In this document: in pieces, positions 51,178 to 60,220 of the stretch | How positions within the stretch are numbered: the stretch's first letter is position 1 | Layout: each line of letters opens with the position of its first letter | Assembly: GCA_902536305.1 (NCBI GenBank) | Contig: CACAWX010000001.1 | Coordinates: forward strand, 1-64,000 | Direction: 5' to 3' | Length of the DNA stretch: 64,000 nucleotides | Source of the DNA: an uncultured Pelagibacteraceae bacterium | Lineage (GTDB): Bacteria; Pseudomonadota; Alphaproteobacteria; Pelagibacterales; Pelagibacteraceae | Position numbers and translations under genes: made by a program | Notes under the pieces: model-generated | Seen by the model: the letters and a program-made list of their open reading frames with translations, nothing else | What the model was told of the DNA's origin: nothing | Database searches by the model: none

Positions 51178-51914
51178 TTATTACTGGAGGAGCTACAAGA
51201 ATTGGCGCTGCTATAGCTAGGAGCTTGGCAAATTATGAAACCTCCATCACGATACATTTTAATACCTCAAAGAAAGAGGCAGAAAAAGTCAAAAAAGAAT
51301 TACAAGACTTAGGAAGTGAGGTGTATTTAATTAAAGCAGATTTAAGTAGTCAAAAACAAACAGAAAACTTAATTAAAAACGCTTTTAAAAAAATGAAAGG
51401 TATTGATTGCCTTGTTAACAATGCTTCAGTTTTTGAAAATGATGATCTATTAAATTTTTCTGAAAAATCTTTTCTCAAACATATTAACATTAATTTAAAA
51501 GCTCCATCCATCCTTACAAGTAAATTTAAAAAATTAATAAAAAAAAATGAAGGGTGTATAATTAATATTATTGATCAAAGAGTAGAAAAGTTAACTCCAT
51601 TTTTTTTTTCATATACTTTAAGCAAGTCATCTTTGGCTACTCTCACAAAAATAACTGCTATGAAACTTGGTCCAAACATACGAGTTAATGCGATTTCGCC
51701 TGGCCCAACATTAAAAAATAAAAGACAAACTGAAAGTCATTTTATAAAACAATGGAAATCCATATTGTTAAAAAAGCAAGTGGATGTTTATAATATATGT
51801 GAGGGAGTAAAATTTTTAATTAAAAATAGCAATATAACAGGAGAAATAATTAATATCGATAGCGGTCAACGTCTTGCATGGAAAACCCCAGATATAATAA
51901 ATATTAAAGAATGA
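51159..51914 (+). CDS. SDR-family oxidoreductase, pteridine-reductase (FolM)-like
   Basis: A 251-residue short-chain dehydrogenase with [14 protein letters not shown] (NADP-binding T-G-x-x-x-R-I-G, the PTR1/FolM variant of the motif, ~8-21), H-F-N-T-S, V-N-N-A-S, and the catalytic Y-x-x-x-K in SYTLSKSSL, then ISPGPTL. It is sandwiched by overlap between uvrB (19 bp) and the dihydroneopterin aldolase gene folB (ATGA). FolM reduces dihydromonapterin and dihydrofolate; adjacency to folB makes a pterin substrate likely. A generic SDR role cannot be excluded. Confidence 0.75.
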   Translation: MEAKKIIITGGATRIGAAIARSLANYETSITIHFNTSKKEAEKVKKELQDLGSEVYLIKADLSSQKQTENLIKNAFKKMKGIDCLVNNASVFENDDLLNFSEKSFLKHININLKAPSILTSKFKKLIKKNEGCIINIIDQRVEKLTPFFFSYTLSKSSLATLTKITAMKLGPNIRVNAISPGPTLKNKRQTESHFIKQWKSILLKKQVDVYNICEGVKFLIKNSNITGEIINIDSGQRLAWKTPDIINIKE

Positions 51915-52306
51915 AAATTATTAAGTTTAAAACTAAAGAACAATTTAAATACAAAAGAAAAGTTATTATTAAAAACTTAATTCTTAATATCTTTATTGGT
52001 ATTCATGATTTTGAGAAAAAGAAAAAACAAAAAGTTAGATTTAATATTGACGTAGAAACGAATTCAAATATTAAGCCTTCGAATAAAGATTTTTCAACTA
52101 TAATAAATTATGAGACACTTGTGGATAAAATTAAAACATTGGTCAAGAAACAGCATCATGAGTTACTAGAAGAATTAGCTGAAAATATTTTTAAAATTAT
52201 TTTTCAAAGTAAACTTGTTAAGAAAGTCAATGTAAAATTAGAAAAACTTCAAATAATAAAAGAAACTGAGTCAGTTGGAGTTGATGTTACAAAAAATAGA
52301 TTATGA
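51911..52306 (+). CDS. folB: Dihydroneopterin aldolase family protein
   Basis: Folate-pathway enzyme that cleaves dihydroneopterin. The 131 residues show [30 protein letters not shown], where the Glu after H-D-F sits in the pterin site, then [33 protein letters not shown], and the late [11 protein letters not shown] with the catalytic Lys region. There is an extra N-terminal ~18 residues ([16 protein letters not shown]) relative to E. coli FolB. It overlaps the SDR stop by 4 bp and the uvrC start by 4 bp. Confidence 0.88.
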   Translation: MKIIKFKTKEQFKYKRKVIIKNLILNIFIGIHDFEKKKKQKVRFNIDVETNSNIKPSNKDFSTIINYETLVDKIKTLVKKQHHELLEELAENIFKIIFQSKLVKKVNVKLEKLQIIKETESVGVDVTKNRL

Positions 52307-54141
52307 TAAATAGTTTAGAACTTGGAAAAAAAGTAATCAAAGACAAAATACCCATGATACCTAAAAATCCAGGCGTATATAAAATGCTAAGCTCTTCAGG
52401 TGAAATTCTTTATATTGGTAAAGCAAAAAATATCCCGAATAGATTAAAAAGCTACGTAACAGAATCTAATCTTCCAATAAGAACTGAACGAATGTTATCG
52501 CTTACTCACAACCTTGAGACTACTACCACAAGTAATGAGAGTGAGGCCCTATTGCTTGAGGCGAATCTAATAAAAAAACACAAACCTAGATATAATATTC
52601 TTTTGAGAGATGATAAATCATTTCCTTATATTTATATTGGAGAAAAAGATAAATGGCCTCAACTTACTAAACTAAGAGGAAAAAAATCTAAAACAGGTTA
52701 TTATTTTGGTCCTTTTGCTTCAGTTGGTTCAGCTAATTGGACAATAAAAATTTTACAAAAAATTTTCTTATTAAGAGTTTGTGACGACACAGTTTTCAAA
52801 AATAGAGACCGGCCATGTATACTTTATCAAATTAAAAGATGCTCAGGGCCTTGCGTAGGTCATATTGAAGAAAAAGATTATTTATCTACAGTAAATGATG
52901 CTATAGATTTTATTTCAGGTAAATCTAGAAGAATTCAAAAAAATTTATCCAAAGAAATGGAAAGAGCTAGTAAGGAATTGGATTATGAAAAAGCTGCTAT
53001 TGCAAGGGATAGGATCAAAGCTTTAACGCAAATACAGACCTCACAAAAAATTAATCAAACAAATTTAAAAGAAGCTGATGTTATAAGTGTTTATAAAGAG
53101 ACCGGAAAAACTTGTATTCAAGTTTTCTTTTTTAGATCTAAACAAAATTGGGGTAACCAAGCCTTTTATCCAAAACATGACCCAGAAGATAAAGTTGAAG
53201 ACATACTCTCATCATTTTTGTCTCAATTTTACGAAAATAAAACTATTCCATCTCTCATTCTAACAAACATAAAAGTGAACGAAATTAAATTACTAGAAAA
53301 AACTTTTTCTACGAAAGAAAATAAACAAATTATTATAAAATTAGCTAAAGCCAAAAATGAGATAAGTATTTCTCGACTAGCAGAAAAAAATGCTAAACAA
53401 GCTTTAAAACAAAAACTTATTCAATCTGATACAAACAACAATTTAGTTGAAGCTTTGGCTTTAAAATTCAAATTGAATAATAATATTGATCTTATAGAAG
53501 TTTACGATAACAGCCATATCCAAGGAACAGATTCTATCGGAGCACTTATATGCTTCGGTAATGAGGGTTTTATAAAAAAAAGATATAGAAAATTTAACAT
53601 CAAGGATGAAAAAGTTAAAAACGACGATTATGGAATGATGAAAGAGGTCCTTTTTAGGAGATTTTCAAAAGCTATTAAGGAAAAGTCAGGATCTCTATCT
53701 CTCCCTGATCTGATATTAATTGATGGCGGTAAAGGTCAATATTCGGTGAGTAGAGAAGTTTTGAATGAACTTGGACTGCATGATTTACCTATTTTAGCAG
53801 TAGCAAAAGGTAAGAGAAGAAACGCTGGAGAAGAAAAAATATATTATCAAAATAAAGAGTTTATTTTAAGCAAAAATGATCCACTATTATTTTTTATTCA
53901 AAGATTGAGAGACGAAGCTCACCGATTTGCTATAAGTACTCATAGAGCAAAAAGGAAGAAAAATTTAAGTAAATCTTTATTAGATCAGATTGAAGGAATA
54001 GGAAAACAAAGAAAAAGAGCTTTGCTAAATCATTTTGGATCCGCTAGAGCAGTTGAATCTGCTAGTCTCGAAGATCTTAAAGCTATTGAAGGAATAGAAG
54101 ACAATATAGCAAACAAAATATATGATTATTTTCATGAATAA
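52303..54141 (+). CDS. uvrC: Excinuclease ABC subunit C
   Basis: Makes both incisions in nucleotide excision repair. The GIY-YIG domain ([21 protein letters not shown], ~23-43) cuts 3', followed by the [17 protein letters not shown]-like segment [19 protein letters not shown] and a Cys-containing [19 protein letters not shown] domain ([22 protein letters not shown]) binds UvrB. The C-terminal RNase H-like half has [11 protein letters not shown] (Asp) and [12 protein letters not shown] (Asp) for 5' incision, then two helix-hairpin-helix motifs ([22 protein letters not shown]). The length is 612. It sits 3 nt before pgsA, a neighbourhood common in alphaproteobacteria. Confidence 0.97.
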   Translation: MINSLELGKKVIKDKIPMIPKNPGVYKMLSSSGEILYIGKAKNIPNRLKSYVTESNLPIRTERMLSLTHNLETTTTSNESEALLLEANLIKKHKPRYNILLRDDKSFPYIYIGEKDKWPQLTKLRGKKSKTGYYFGPFASVGSANWTIKILQKIFLLRVCDDTVFKNRDRPCILYQIKRCSGPCVGHIEEKDYLSTVNDAIDFISGKSRRIQKNLSKEMERASKELDYEKAAIARDRIKALTQIQTSQKINQTNLKEADVISVYKETGKTCIQVFFFRSKQNWGNQAFYPKHDPEDKVEDILSSFLSQFYENKTIPSLILTNIKVNEIKLLEKTFSTKENKQIIIKLAKAKNEISISRLAEKNAKQALKQKLIQSDTNNNLVEALALKFKLNNNIDLIEVYDNSHIQGTDSIGALICFGNEGFIKKRYRKFNIKDEKVKNDDYGMMKEVLFRRFSKAIKEKSGSLSLPDLILIDGGKGQYSVSREVLNELGLHDLPILAVAKGKRRNAGEEKIYYQNKEFILSKNDPLLFFIQRLRDEAHRFAISTHRAKRKKNLSKSLLDQIEGIGKQRKRALLNHFGSARAVESASLEDLKAIEGIEDNIANKIYDYFHE

Positions 54142-54144
54142 AAT

Positions 54145-54729
54145 ATGAATCTTAAAATACCAAATATACTTACTATTGGCCGTATAATTATTGTACCTAT
54201 TTTTGTTTTAACTTTTTTTATTCCAGGTTTTTTCGGAGATTTAATTCCCTTTTTTTTGTTCGCCTTAGCTAGTTTTACTGATTATCTTGATGGACTATTG
54301 GCTAGAATGTTTAAAGAAGAATCAAAGTTAGGTGAACTTTTGGACCCAATTGCTGATAAGATTTTGGTTGCTGCAGCTTTAATTCTACTTGTTATGAATG
54401 GAACCATTAAAAATTATGAGGTGATTGCTGCAATTATTATACTTACAAGAGAAATTTTAATATCTGGATTAAGAGAATTCCTAGCAAAAGGACGAATAAG
54501 CATGCAGGTTACAAGTTTATCTAAACTAAAAACTTTTATTCAAATGATCTCGATTGCTATACTTCTTACTGGTGAAAGTGGAAATAAAATAATTAACTTC
54601 CAAGACTATAACGCTCAAACAATAGGAATTATACTTTTGTGGCTTTCTGCCTTTTTAACTTTATATACCGGATATGACTATTTGCGGAAGGGCATAGATC
54701 ACGCCATTAATGAAGATAGCAAAAACTAG
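54145..54729 (+). CDS. pgsA: CDP-diacylglycerol--glycerol-3-phosphate 3-phosphatidyltransferase
   Basis: Integral membrane enzyme making phosphatidylglycerol phosphate. It carries the CDP-alcohol phosphotransferase motif D-G-x2-A-R-x8-G-x3-D-x3-D as DYLDGLLARMFKEESKLGELLDPIADK (~47-73). About five hydrophobic helices. The N-terminal NIPNILTIGRI-type segment (KIPNILTIGRIIIVPIFVLTF) is diagnostic. The length (194) is normal. It is followed tail-to-tail by ilvE, sharing a 4-bp CTAG that serves as TAG stop on both strands. Confidence 0.95.
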   Translation: MNLKIPNILTIGRIIIVPIFVLTFFIPGFFGDLIPFFLFALASFTDYLDGLLARMFKEESKLGELLDPIADKILVAAALILLVMNGTIKNYEVIAAIIILTREILISGLREFLAKGRISMQVTSLSKLKTFIQMISIAILLTGESGNKIINFQDYNAQTIGIILLWLSAFLTLYTGYDYLRKGIDHAINEDSKN

Positions 54730-55613
54730 GCAGCAGTCTTTTTTCTTACCAAGCTCTGGTAAGACTTATTTAAATCAGTAATTAAATCGCAAACTTTAAA
54801 ACTATATTCAGATATTTTAGATACCGGAGTTACCTCAGCAGCTGTACCCGTTAAGAAGCAACCAACAAAATCCTTCATTTCATCTGGTTTAATTTTTCTT
54901 TCTGTAACTTTAACTCCTTTTGATTTTGCAATTTTAATTACTTCTCTTCTTGTTATTCCATCTAAAAATGAGTCGGGAATTGGAGTATGTAATTCTCCAA
55001 TATCATCTTTAAAAAATATATTTGCTCCAGTTGCTTCTGCTATATTTCCTTCATGATCTAACATTAAAGAGTCGGTAAAACCTTTTTCTTCAGCCGCATG
55101 TTTAGATAAAGTATTGATCATATATAATCCTGCTGCTTTTGTATCCCAGGGAATTGTATTAGGTGCTGGTTTTCTCCAGCTAGAAATATCTAACTTTATT
55201 CCATTTAACTTTAATTTTGGATCAAAATAAGATCCCCATTCCCAAGTTGCTATCGCAACATGAATTTTATTTTTTTGAGCTGATATAGCCATCATTTCAC
55301 TTCCTCTCCATATTAAAGGTCTTACATAACCATTCATTACTTTTTGGATATTAACAATATTTTTACAAGCGCTATTTATTTCCTCTGTGGTATATGGCAC
55401 AGAAATACCCATTCGTTTGGCTGAATAAAATAATCTTTCAGTATGATCTTCCAGCTTAAATATCTCACCGTCGTAAACTCTTTCTCCCTCAAACACGCAG
55501 CTTGCATAATGTAATCCATGATTTAAAATATGAATATTTGCATCAAGCCAATCAACAGTTTTTCCATTGAACCATATTTTTCCTGATCGTTTGTCGTAAG
55601 GAATGCTTTCCAT
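54726..55613 (-). CDS. ilvE: Branched-chain amino acid aminotransferase
   Basis: Class IV PLP aminotransferase for Ile, Leu and Val. Motifs: GKIWFNGKTVDWLDANIHILNHGLHYASCVFEGER, YIRPLIWRGSEMM-like segment VRPLIWRGSEMM, WDTKAAGLYMINTLSKHAA (PLP Lys), SLMLDHEGNIAEATGANIFF, TPIPDSFLDGITR and CFLTGTAAEVTPV. The frame is open to 55688, but ATG 55613 (MESIPYDKRSGKIW, 295 residues) fits the family; the upstream part runs into the divergent regulator's promoter. It is divergent from the MarR-type gene (76 bp). Confidence 0.95.
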   Translation of the reverse strand: MESIPYDKRSGKIWFNGKTVDWLDANIHILNHGLHYASCVFEGERVYDGEIFKLEDHTERLFYSAKRMGISVPYTTEEINSACKNIVNIQKVMNGYVRPLIWRGSEMMAISAQKNKIHVAIATWEWGSYFDPKLKLNGIKLDISSWRKPAPNTIPWDTKAAGLYMINTLSKHAAEEKGFTDSLMLDHEGNIAEATGANIFFKDDIGELHTPIPDSFLDGITRREVIKIAKSKGVKVTERKIKPDEMKDFVGCFLTGTAAEVTPVSKISEYSFKVCDLITDLNKSYQSLVRKKTAA

Positions 55614-55667
55614 TAAATGTAAATATATAGATTTTTTATTTATTAAAAAGTATATATATCGGTAGGA

Positions 55668-55684
55668 TAAGTCAATATAACTTA
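55668..55684. promoter_or_regulatory. Candidate operator of the MarR-type gene
   Basis: TAAGT (55668-55672) and ACTTA (55680-55684) form an inverted repeat with a 7-bp spacer, ending five bases before the start of the MarR-type gene. MarR regulators often bind such palindromes in their own divergent promoter region. The match is short, so this is tentative. Confidence 0.3.
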
Positions 55685-55689
55685 CCATT

Positions 55690-56130
55690 ATGAAAGATTT
55701 ACTTTATTTAAAAGATGAACAAATTAAAGAGTTTATTCAATTACTATATTATGCTTATAGAGAAACATTTTCAGACCCAAAAGAAGTTTTGTCAAAAAAA
55801 TTTTTTGGCCCAGCTCATCTAAGGGCATTAAATCTTATTGAAAGAAATCCTGGTATAAACTTAGGTGAATTAATTTTTAGATTAAAAGTTACCAAACAAA
55901 GTTTAAATAGAGTGTTGAGAGACCTTATTAAGTCTAAAATGATAAAACAAATCCAAGATGAGACGGATACAAGAAAAAAAAATATATATTTAGATAAAGA
56001 AGGAAAAACATTTTTTGAGACAGTTTATAACACTCAAAAAAAAAGAATATTTAATGCTTTAAAAAATTCAAATTCTGACTCAGTAATAAAATTTAAAGAT
56101 GTTTTAAAAAAAATTGTAAATGGAAAATAA
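55690..56130 (+). CDS. MarR-family transcriptional regulator (PetP-like)
   Basis: A 146-residue winged-helix protein: FFGPAHLRALNLIERNPGINLGELIFRLKVTKQSLNRVLRDLIKSKMI (helix-turn-helix, ~40-90) followed by the wing QIQDETDTRKKNIYLDKEGKTF, the standard MarR R-K-x-x-x-x-L-T pattern. It is the first of three overlapping genes with an OmpR-type response regulator (11-bp overlap) and a histidine kinase. In Rhodobacter a MarR-type petP and an OmpR-type petR are adjacent; by that comparison this may be petP. Ligand and targets are unknown. Confidence 0.88.
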   Translation: MKDLLYLKDEQIKEFIQLLYYAYRETFSDPKEVLSKKFFGPAHLRALNLIERNPGINLGELIFRLKVTKQSLNRVLRDLIKSKMIKQIQDETDTRKKNIYLDKEGKTFFETVYNTQKKRIFNALKNSNSDSVIKFKDVLKKIVNGK

Positions 56131-56794
56131 TAAAAATCATATTCTTATTGTTGATGATGATAATAGAATACGTAACCTTTTAAAAGATTATTTATCTGAA
56201 AATAATTATATCGTTTCTACCGCGGAAAATGCAAATCAAGCAAAAGAAAGGTTAGAATATATTAAGTATGATATTATTATTTTAGATGTAATGATGCCAG
56301 GTCAAAATGGTTATGAATTAACAAAGGAAGTAAAAAATAAAATTAAAGTTCCTATAATTTTACTAACCGCAAAAGGGGAGGTTGAGAACAGAATTAAAGG
56401 GTTAGAACTAGGAGCGGATGATTACATAGGTAAACCTTTTGAACCAAAAGAATTATTATTAAGAATTAAAAATATTATTAATAAAAATACAAAAATTGAT
56501 TTTAATTTAATACACAAAATAGGTGCAGCAGAAATTGATTTAAATAAAATGATTGTAAATTTTAATGGTAAATCTAAAAAGATTAATAATTCAGAAAAGA
56601 AAGTTCTTGTTGAGATGCTTTCAAATCCAGGAAAAACTTATTCTAGAGAAGAAATAGGAAAAATTTCAGGAATAAGTCAGGAGAGATCTATTGATGTAAT
56701 GATTACTAGATTAAGACAAAAAATAGAAATGAAACCAAAAAATCCTAAATATCTTCAAACAATAAGAGGCTCGGGCTATGTTCTCTGGATTTAA
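56120..56794 (+). CDS. OmpR-family response regulator (PetR-like)
   Basis: A 224-residue two-domain regulator. Receiver domain: LIVDDDNRIRNLLKDYL (acidic pocket, ~9-25), phospho-acceptor D56 in DIIILDVMMPGQNG, LLTAKG (Thr) and YIGKPFEPKELLLRI (Lys). The DNA-binding winged-helix domain ends in RSIDVMITRLRQKIEMKPKNPKYLQTIRGSGYVL, typical of the OmpR/PhoB class. It overlaps the MarR gene by 11 bp and the kinase gene by 17 bp, so the kinase at 56778 is its obvious partner. Confidence 0.95.
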   Translation: MENNKNHILIVDDDNRIRNLLKDYLSENNYIVSTAENANQAKERLEYIKYDIIILDVMMPGQNGYELTKEVKNKIKVPIILLTAKGEVENRIKGLELGADDYIGKPFEPKELLLRIKNIINKNTKIDFNLIHKIGAAEIDLNKMIVNFNGKSKKINNSEKKVLVEMLSNPGKTYSREEIGKISGISQERSIDVMITRLRQKIEMKPKNPKYLQTIRGSGYVLWI

Positions 56795-58097
56795 TAATTT
56801 TAAAAAAAATATTTTACCTAAAAGACTTTTTTATAGAGCCTTAATTATTGTTGCGGCTCCGACAATCATTTTACAAATTATTATAACAGTTGTCTTTTAT
56901 GACAGTATATGGATCAAAGCCAATAAGAATATAACAAGATCTTTAGTAACTCAGTTAAAAGCAATTGAAGAAGTATATCAAAACGATAAAACAAATTTAG
57001 ATTTTTTTACTGATAGTTACAAAAATAATTTCAACTTTGAAATAGGTATTAATCAAGAAATTTTTCCAAATAACAGTGGAGAAAGAAGATTTAGTCCTAT
57101 GGATAGATCTTTAAGGAGAGAATTAAAATCTACTTTTGGTAATAATAATTACTGGTTTAACACCTCTAAATTTAAAAACGCTGTCGAAATTAAAATCCGC
57201 TCTAACAATGACGTTATTGAATTTTTAGTTCCAAAAGAAATGGTATCGGCTTCATCGGTGAGAATTTTCGTTTTATGGACTACTTTACCTTCATTGGTTT
57301 TAATTATAATTGCTTTAATATTCTTGAAAAATCAAACGAAGCCACTTGTAAAACTTGCAAAAGCTGCAGAAAGATTTGGAAAAGGAGATTATGTGAATGA
57401 CTTTCGGGCATCAGGATCACAGGAAATTAGAAAGGCTGCTTTTGAATTTGATCGTATGGCAAAGAGAATTAATCGTCACCTTAATCAAAGAGCTGAAATG
57501 CTGTCGGGAATTAGCCATGATTTAAGAACACCACTAACGCGCTTAAAATTACAGCTTGCTATGCTTAAGCAAAAAGAAATTTCAGAAAAAATGTCTAAAG
57601 ATATTGACGAGATGGAAAAAATGTTAAATGATTATTTGCAATTTGCTAAAACTCAAATTCAAGAAGATACCGTCTTAATTAATTTAAATAATCTTTTAAA
57701 CTCTATAAAAAATAGCTTTGATGACAGTAACTTATTTTTTAATAATAGTACTGCAATTGTGGAGTTGAAAGGCAGGCCCACTGCATTAAAGAGATCTTTT
57801 GAAAATATAATTCAAAATGGATTGAGTTATGGAAACAAAGTTTATTTGAATGTTCAAAAAGGAAACAAAAGAGTTACAGTAACAATAGAAGATGATGGTC
57901 CAGGTATACCTGAAGACCAATATAAAAATGTGTTTAAGCCTTTTTTTAGATTAGATAAAAGTAGAAGTTTGAATCAATCTGGTGTTGGGTTAGGTCTTGC
58001 AATTGTTGAAGATATTATAAATTCACACGGTGGAAATATTCATCTTGGGAAAAGCAAGTACAATGGTTTGCAGGTTAAGATCTCTTTGCCTTTTTAG
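56778..58097 (+). CDS. EnvZ-like sensor histidine kinase
   Basis: A 439-residue membrane sensor: a TM helix (~19-40), a periplasmic region of ~120 residues, a second TM (~163-183), HAMP (RFGKGDYVNDFRASGSQEIRKAAFEFDRMA), H-box GISHDLRTPLTRLKLQ with phospho-acceptor H247, N-box IIQNGLSYG, G1 EDDGPGIP, F-box KPFFRLD, and G2 GVGLGLAIVEDI. This is the EnvZ-type order. It overlaps its response regulator by 17 bp and the convergent ubiK gene by 23 bp. The signal is unknown; the EnvZ-type layout suggests envelope or osmotic sensing. Confidence 0.95.
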   Translation: MFSGFNNFKKNILPKRLFYRALIIVAAPTIILQIIITVVFYDSIWIKANKNITRSLVTQLKAIEEVYQNDKTNLDFFTDSYKNNFNFEIGINQEIFPNNSGERRFSPMDRSLRRELKSTFGNNNYWFNTSKFKNAVEIKIRSNNDVIEFLVPKEMVSASSVRIFVLWTTLPSLVLIIIALIFLKNQTKPLVKLAKAAERFGKGDYVNDFRASGSQEIRKAAFEFDRMAKRINRHLNQRAEMLSGISHDLRTPLTRLKLQLAMLKQKEISEKMSKDIDEMEKMLNDYLQFAKTQIQEDTVLINLNNLLNSIKNSFDDSNLFFNNSTAIVELKGRPTALKRSFENIIQNGLSYGNKVYLNVQKGNKRVTVTIEDDGPGIPEDQYKNVFKPFFRLDKSRSLNQSGVGLGLAIVEDIINSHGGNIHLGKSKYNGLQVKISLPF

Positions 58098-58320
58098 TTT
58101 TCTTATTTTTTATCAATTTTTTAATTGTTGCATCCTGTTTTTGAACAATTTTTTTTAAGACTTCGAACTCCTCTCTTGAAACTAACTCAAGTTTATTGAT
58201 AATTTTATCTTTTTTGAATTTTAAATCTGTAGATATTTCTTTTCTAATATCTTTAGAGGTCAAAATACCATTTTCAATTAAACTAGATATAGACTTTAAA
58301 ATTTTTTCTGAATTCTTCAT
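58075..58320 (-). CDS. ubiK: UbiK-family accessory protein (BMFP/DUF526)
   Basis: An 81-residue helical protein: a first amphipathic helix (KILKSISSLIENGI), then LEL-VSREEFEVLKKIVQKQDATIKKL, the coiled-coil V-x-R-E-E-F-D/E-x-L segment diagnostic of the family, ending in a very basic tail (KKTKKAKRS). In E. coli UbiK assists ubiquinone biosynthesis, and family members form trimeric coiled coils that act on membranes. It is convergent with the histidine kinase gene (23-bp overlap) and divergent from lgt. Confidence 0.8.
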   Translation of the reverse strand: MKNSEKILKSISSLIENGILTSKDIRKEISTDLKFKKDKIINKLELVSREEFEVLKKIVQKQDATIKKLIKNKKTKKAKRS

Positions 58321-58332
58321 AACTTATCTTAT

Positions 58333-58361
58333 TTGATGAACATCTTAATTTCAAATATGAT
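58333..58361 (+). promoter_or_regulatory. Predicted sigma70 promoter of the lgt operon
   Basis: TTGATG (58333-58338), 17 bp, TATGAT (58356-58361); ATG at 58372. Transcription should start near 58368, leaving a leader of about four nucleotides. No Shine-Dalgarno sequence is possible in such a leader. Confidence 0.5.
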
Positions 58362-58371
58362 ATAAGAAATT

Positions 58372-59166
58372 ATGTATACCCATAATTTAGACCCTGTTTT
58401 GATAGATTTTGGGTTCATAGTAATTAGGTGGTACTCATTGGCTTACATCTTTGGAATAATTTTAGGATGGTGGTTGGGGAAAAAAATAATCAATCATATT
58501 ATCAAAGATATTAATCTAAAATTTAATATTAAAGAATTTGATGATTTAATTACTTATTTAGTTATATCTATAATTATCGGTGGAAGACTAGGTTATGTAA
58601 TATTCTATAACCTGGGTTACTACCTCGCTAATCCTTTTGATATAATAAAAGTCTGGGAAGGAGGAATGTCTTTTCATGGCGCTCTTTTAGGAATAATTGT
58701 TGGAACATATTTATTTTCCAAAAAAAAAAATTTGCCGACTTATTTTTTTTTAGATATTATAGCTTGCGTCTCACCTATTGGAATTTTTTTTGGCCGTTTA
58801 GCTAATTTCATCAATGGAGAACTAGTAGGAAAAGTAACTACAGTATCTTGGGGAGTAATTTTTCCAACTATAGACAGTTTGCCTAGACATCCTTCTCAAT
58901 TATATGAAGCTGTGCTTGAAGGTGCGGTATTATTTATAATATTAAATAGTTTAATTTTTAGACGAAAATATAAAATGGGAACTTGTTCATATTTATTTTT
59001 AATTTATTATGGAATTTTTAGAGTTATATCAGAGTATTTTAGGCAACCAGATCCTCAATTAGGATATTTGTTTAATTTGTTTAGCATGGGAACCCTTCTA
59101 AGTTTTTTGATGATTATAGTTGGTTTAATTATTTCAAATTTTTTACAAAAAAAAAATGAAACGTAA
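58372..59166 (+). CDS. lgt: Prolipoprotein diacylglyceryl transferase
   Basis: Inner-membrane enzyme that transfers diacylglyceryl to the lipobox Cys of prolipoproteins such as BamD. About seven hydrophobic helices. Motifs: IRWYSLAYIFGIILGWWLG, GGRLGYVIFYN, WEGGMSFHGALLG (conserved His) and the signature FFGRLANFINGELVGK (~142-157), followed by PRHPSQLYEAVLEG. The length (264) is normal. It overlaps the MidA-like gene by 11 bp. Confidence 0.97.
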   Translation: MYTHNLDPVLIDFGFIVIRWYSLAYIFGIILGWWLGKKIINHIIKDINLKFNIKEFDDLITYLVISIIIGGRLGYVIFYNLGYYLANPFDIIKVWEGGMSFHGALLGIIVGTYLFSKKKNLPTYFFLDIIACVSPIGIFFGRLANFINGELVGKVTTVSWGVIFPTIDSLPRHPSQLYEAVLEGAVLFIILNSLIFRRKYKMGTCSYLFLIYYGIFRVISEYFRQPDPQLGYLFNLFSMGTLLSFLMIIVGLIISNFLQKKNET

Positions 59167-60220
59167 TCATATATTTTTTAAAAAATCTAAAAATTTACCT
59201 AGTGACAAATTTTTTAGAAACGTTCTTTATGATAAAAAATTTGGCTACTATACTTCACAAATTCCTTTTGGAAAAAGTGGTGATTTTATCACCTCGCCCA
59301 AAATTTCAAATATTTTCTCTGAAATAATTGCAATTTGGATTGTGTCTTCTTGGGAAACGTTTGGGAAACCAAAAAATTTTAATATTATAGAACTTGGTCC
59401 AGGAGATGGAAGTCTAACGAAAATCCTCTTAAAATCTTTTAAAAAATTTCCTGAATTTAATTCAATTAAAAATATGTTTTTATTAGAAAAAAGTATTTTT
59501 TTAAGAGGTATGCAGAAAAAAAAAATTTTAAACAAAGATGTTAAATGGATTGATAACCTTAATGTGATCAAAAGAGGACCAGTAGTTTTTTTTGGAAACG
59601 AATTTTTTGATGCAATTCCTATAAAACAATTCAAAAAAATAAAAAATAATATTTATGAAAAGTATTATTCACTAGAAAAAAATAAAGATATAAAAGAAAT
59701 ATTTACTAGAGCCTCGCCTGCAAATATTAAGATGATTAAATCTTACAAATCATTAAAAAATTTAAAATTTATCGAATTTCCTCTATTTGGCCTCCAAGAG
59801 CTTAAGAAAATAAATAAAAAAATTTCTAAATTGGGAGGGTGTATTTTAATGATTGATTACGGATATTTAAAACCAAATAATCAAAATACTTTACAATCTG
59901 TAATGCATCATAAAAGAAATAGCTTGCTCGATAACCTAGGTAAAGCAGATGTTACTGCACATGTTAATTTTGCACTTCTTAGTGAATTTTTTAAGAAAGA
60001 TGGTTTAAAAGTGAAAAAAATAATTACTCAAAGGCAATTTTTAGAAAGAATGGGTATTCTTGAAAGAGCTCAGATAATGTCAAACAAAATGAAATTTAGA
60101 GAACAATCTGATCTTTATTTAAGGTTAAAAAGGTTATTAGGGTCTAACTATATGGGAGATTTATTTAAAGTCATTATGGCCTATAAATTTATTAATAATA
60201 ATTTTGCTGGATTTAAATAA
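59156..60220 (+). CDS. SAM-dependent methyltransferase, MidA/NDUFAF7 family
   Basis: A 354-residue protein of the DUF185 family: FGYYTSQIPFGKSGDFITSPKISNIFSEIIAIW near the start, IIELGPGDGSLTKILL (SAM site, ~77-92), VVFFGNEFFDAIPIKQF, MIDYGYLKP and the late QRQFLERMGILERA. The mitochondrial homologue NDUFAF7 symmetrically dimethylates an arginine of NDUFS2 during complex I assembly, so a similar role on NuoD is plausible; this is inference from family. Start and end both overlap neighbours (lgt 11 bp, pgeF 1 bp). Confidence 0.9.
   Translation: MKRNHIFFKKSKNLPSDKFFRNVLYDKKFGYYTSQIPFGKSGDFITSPKISNIFSEIIAIWIVSSWETFGKPKNFNIIELGPGDGSLTKILLKSFKKFPEFNSIKNMFLLEKSIFLRGMQKKKILNKDVKWIDNLNVIKRGPVVFFGNEFFDAIPIKQFKKIKNNIYEKYYSLEKNKDIKEIFTRASPANIKMIKSYKSLKNLKFIEFPLFGLQELKKINKKISKLGGCILMIDYGYLKPNNQNTLQSVMHHKRNSLLDNLGKADVTAHVNFALLSEFFKKDGLKVKKIITQRQFLERMGILERAQIMSNKMKFREQSDLYLRLKRLLGSNYMGDLFKVIMAYKFINNNFAGFK

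Noticed and set aside
55614-55688. 25-codon 5' extension of ilvE
   Set aside because: Family N-terminus begins at MESIPYDKRSGKIW (55613); the extension would occupy the divergent regulatory region.
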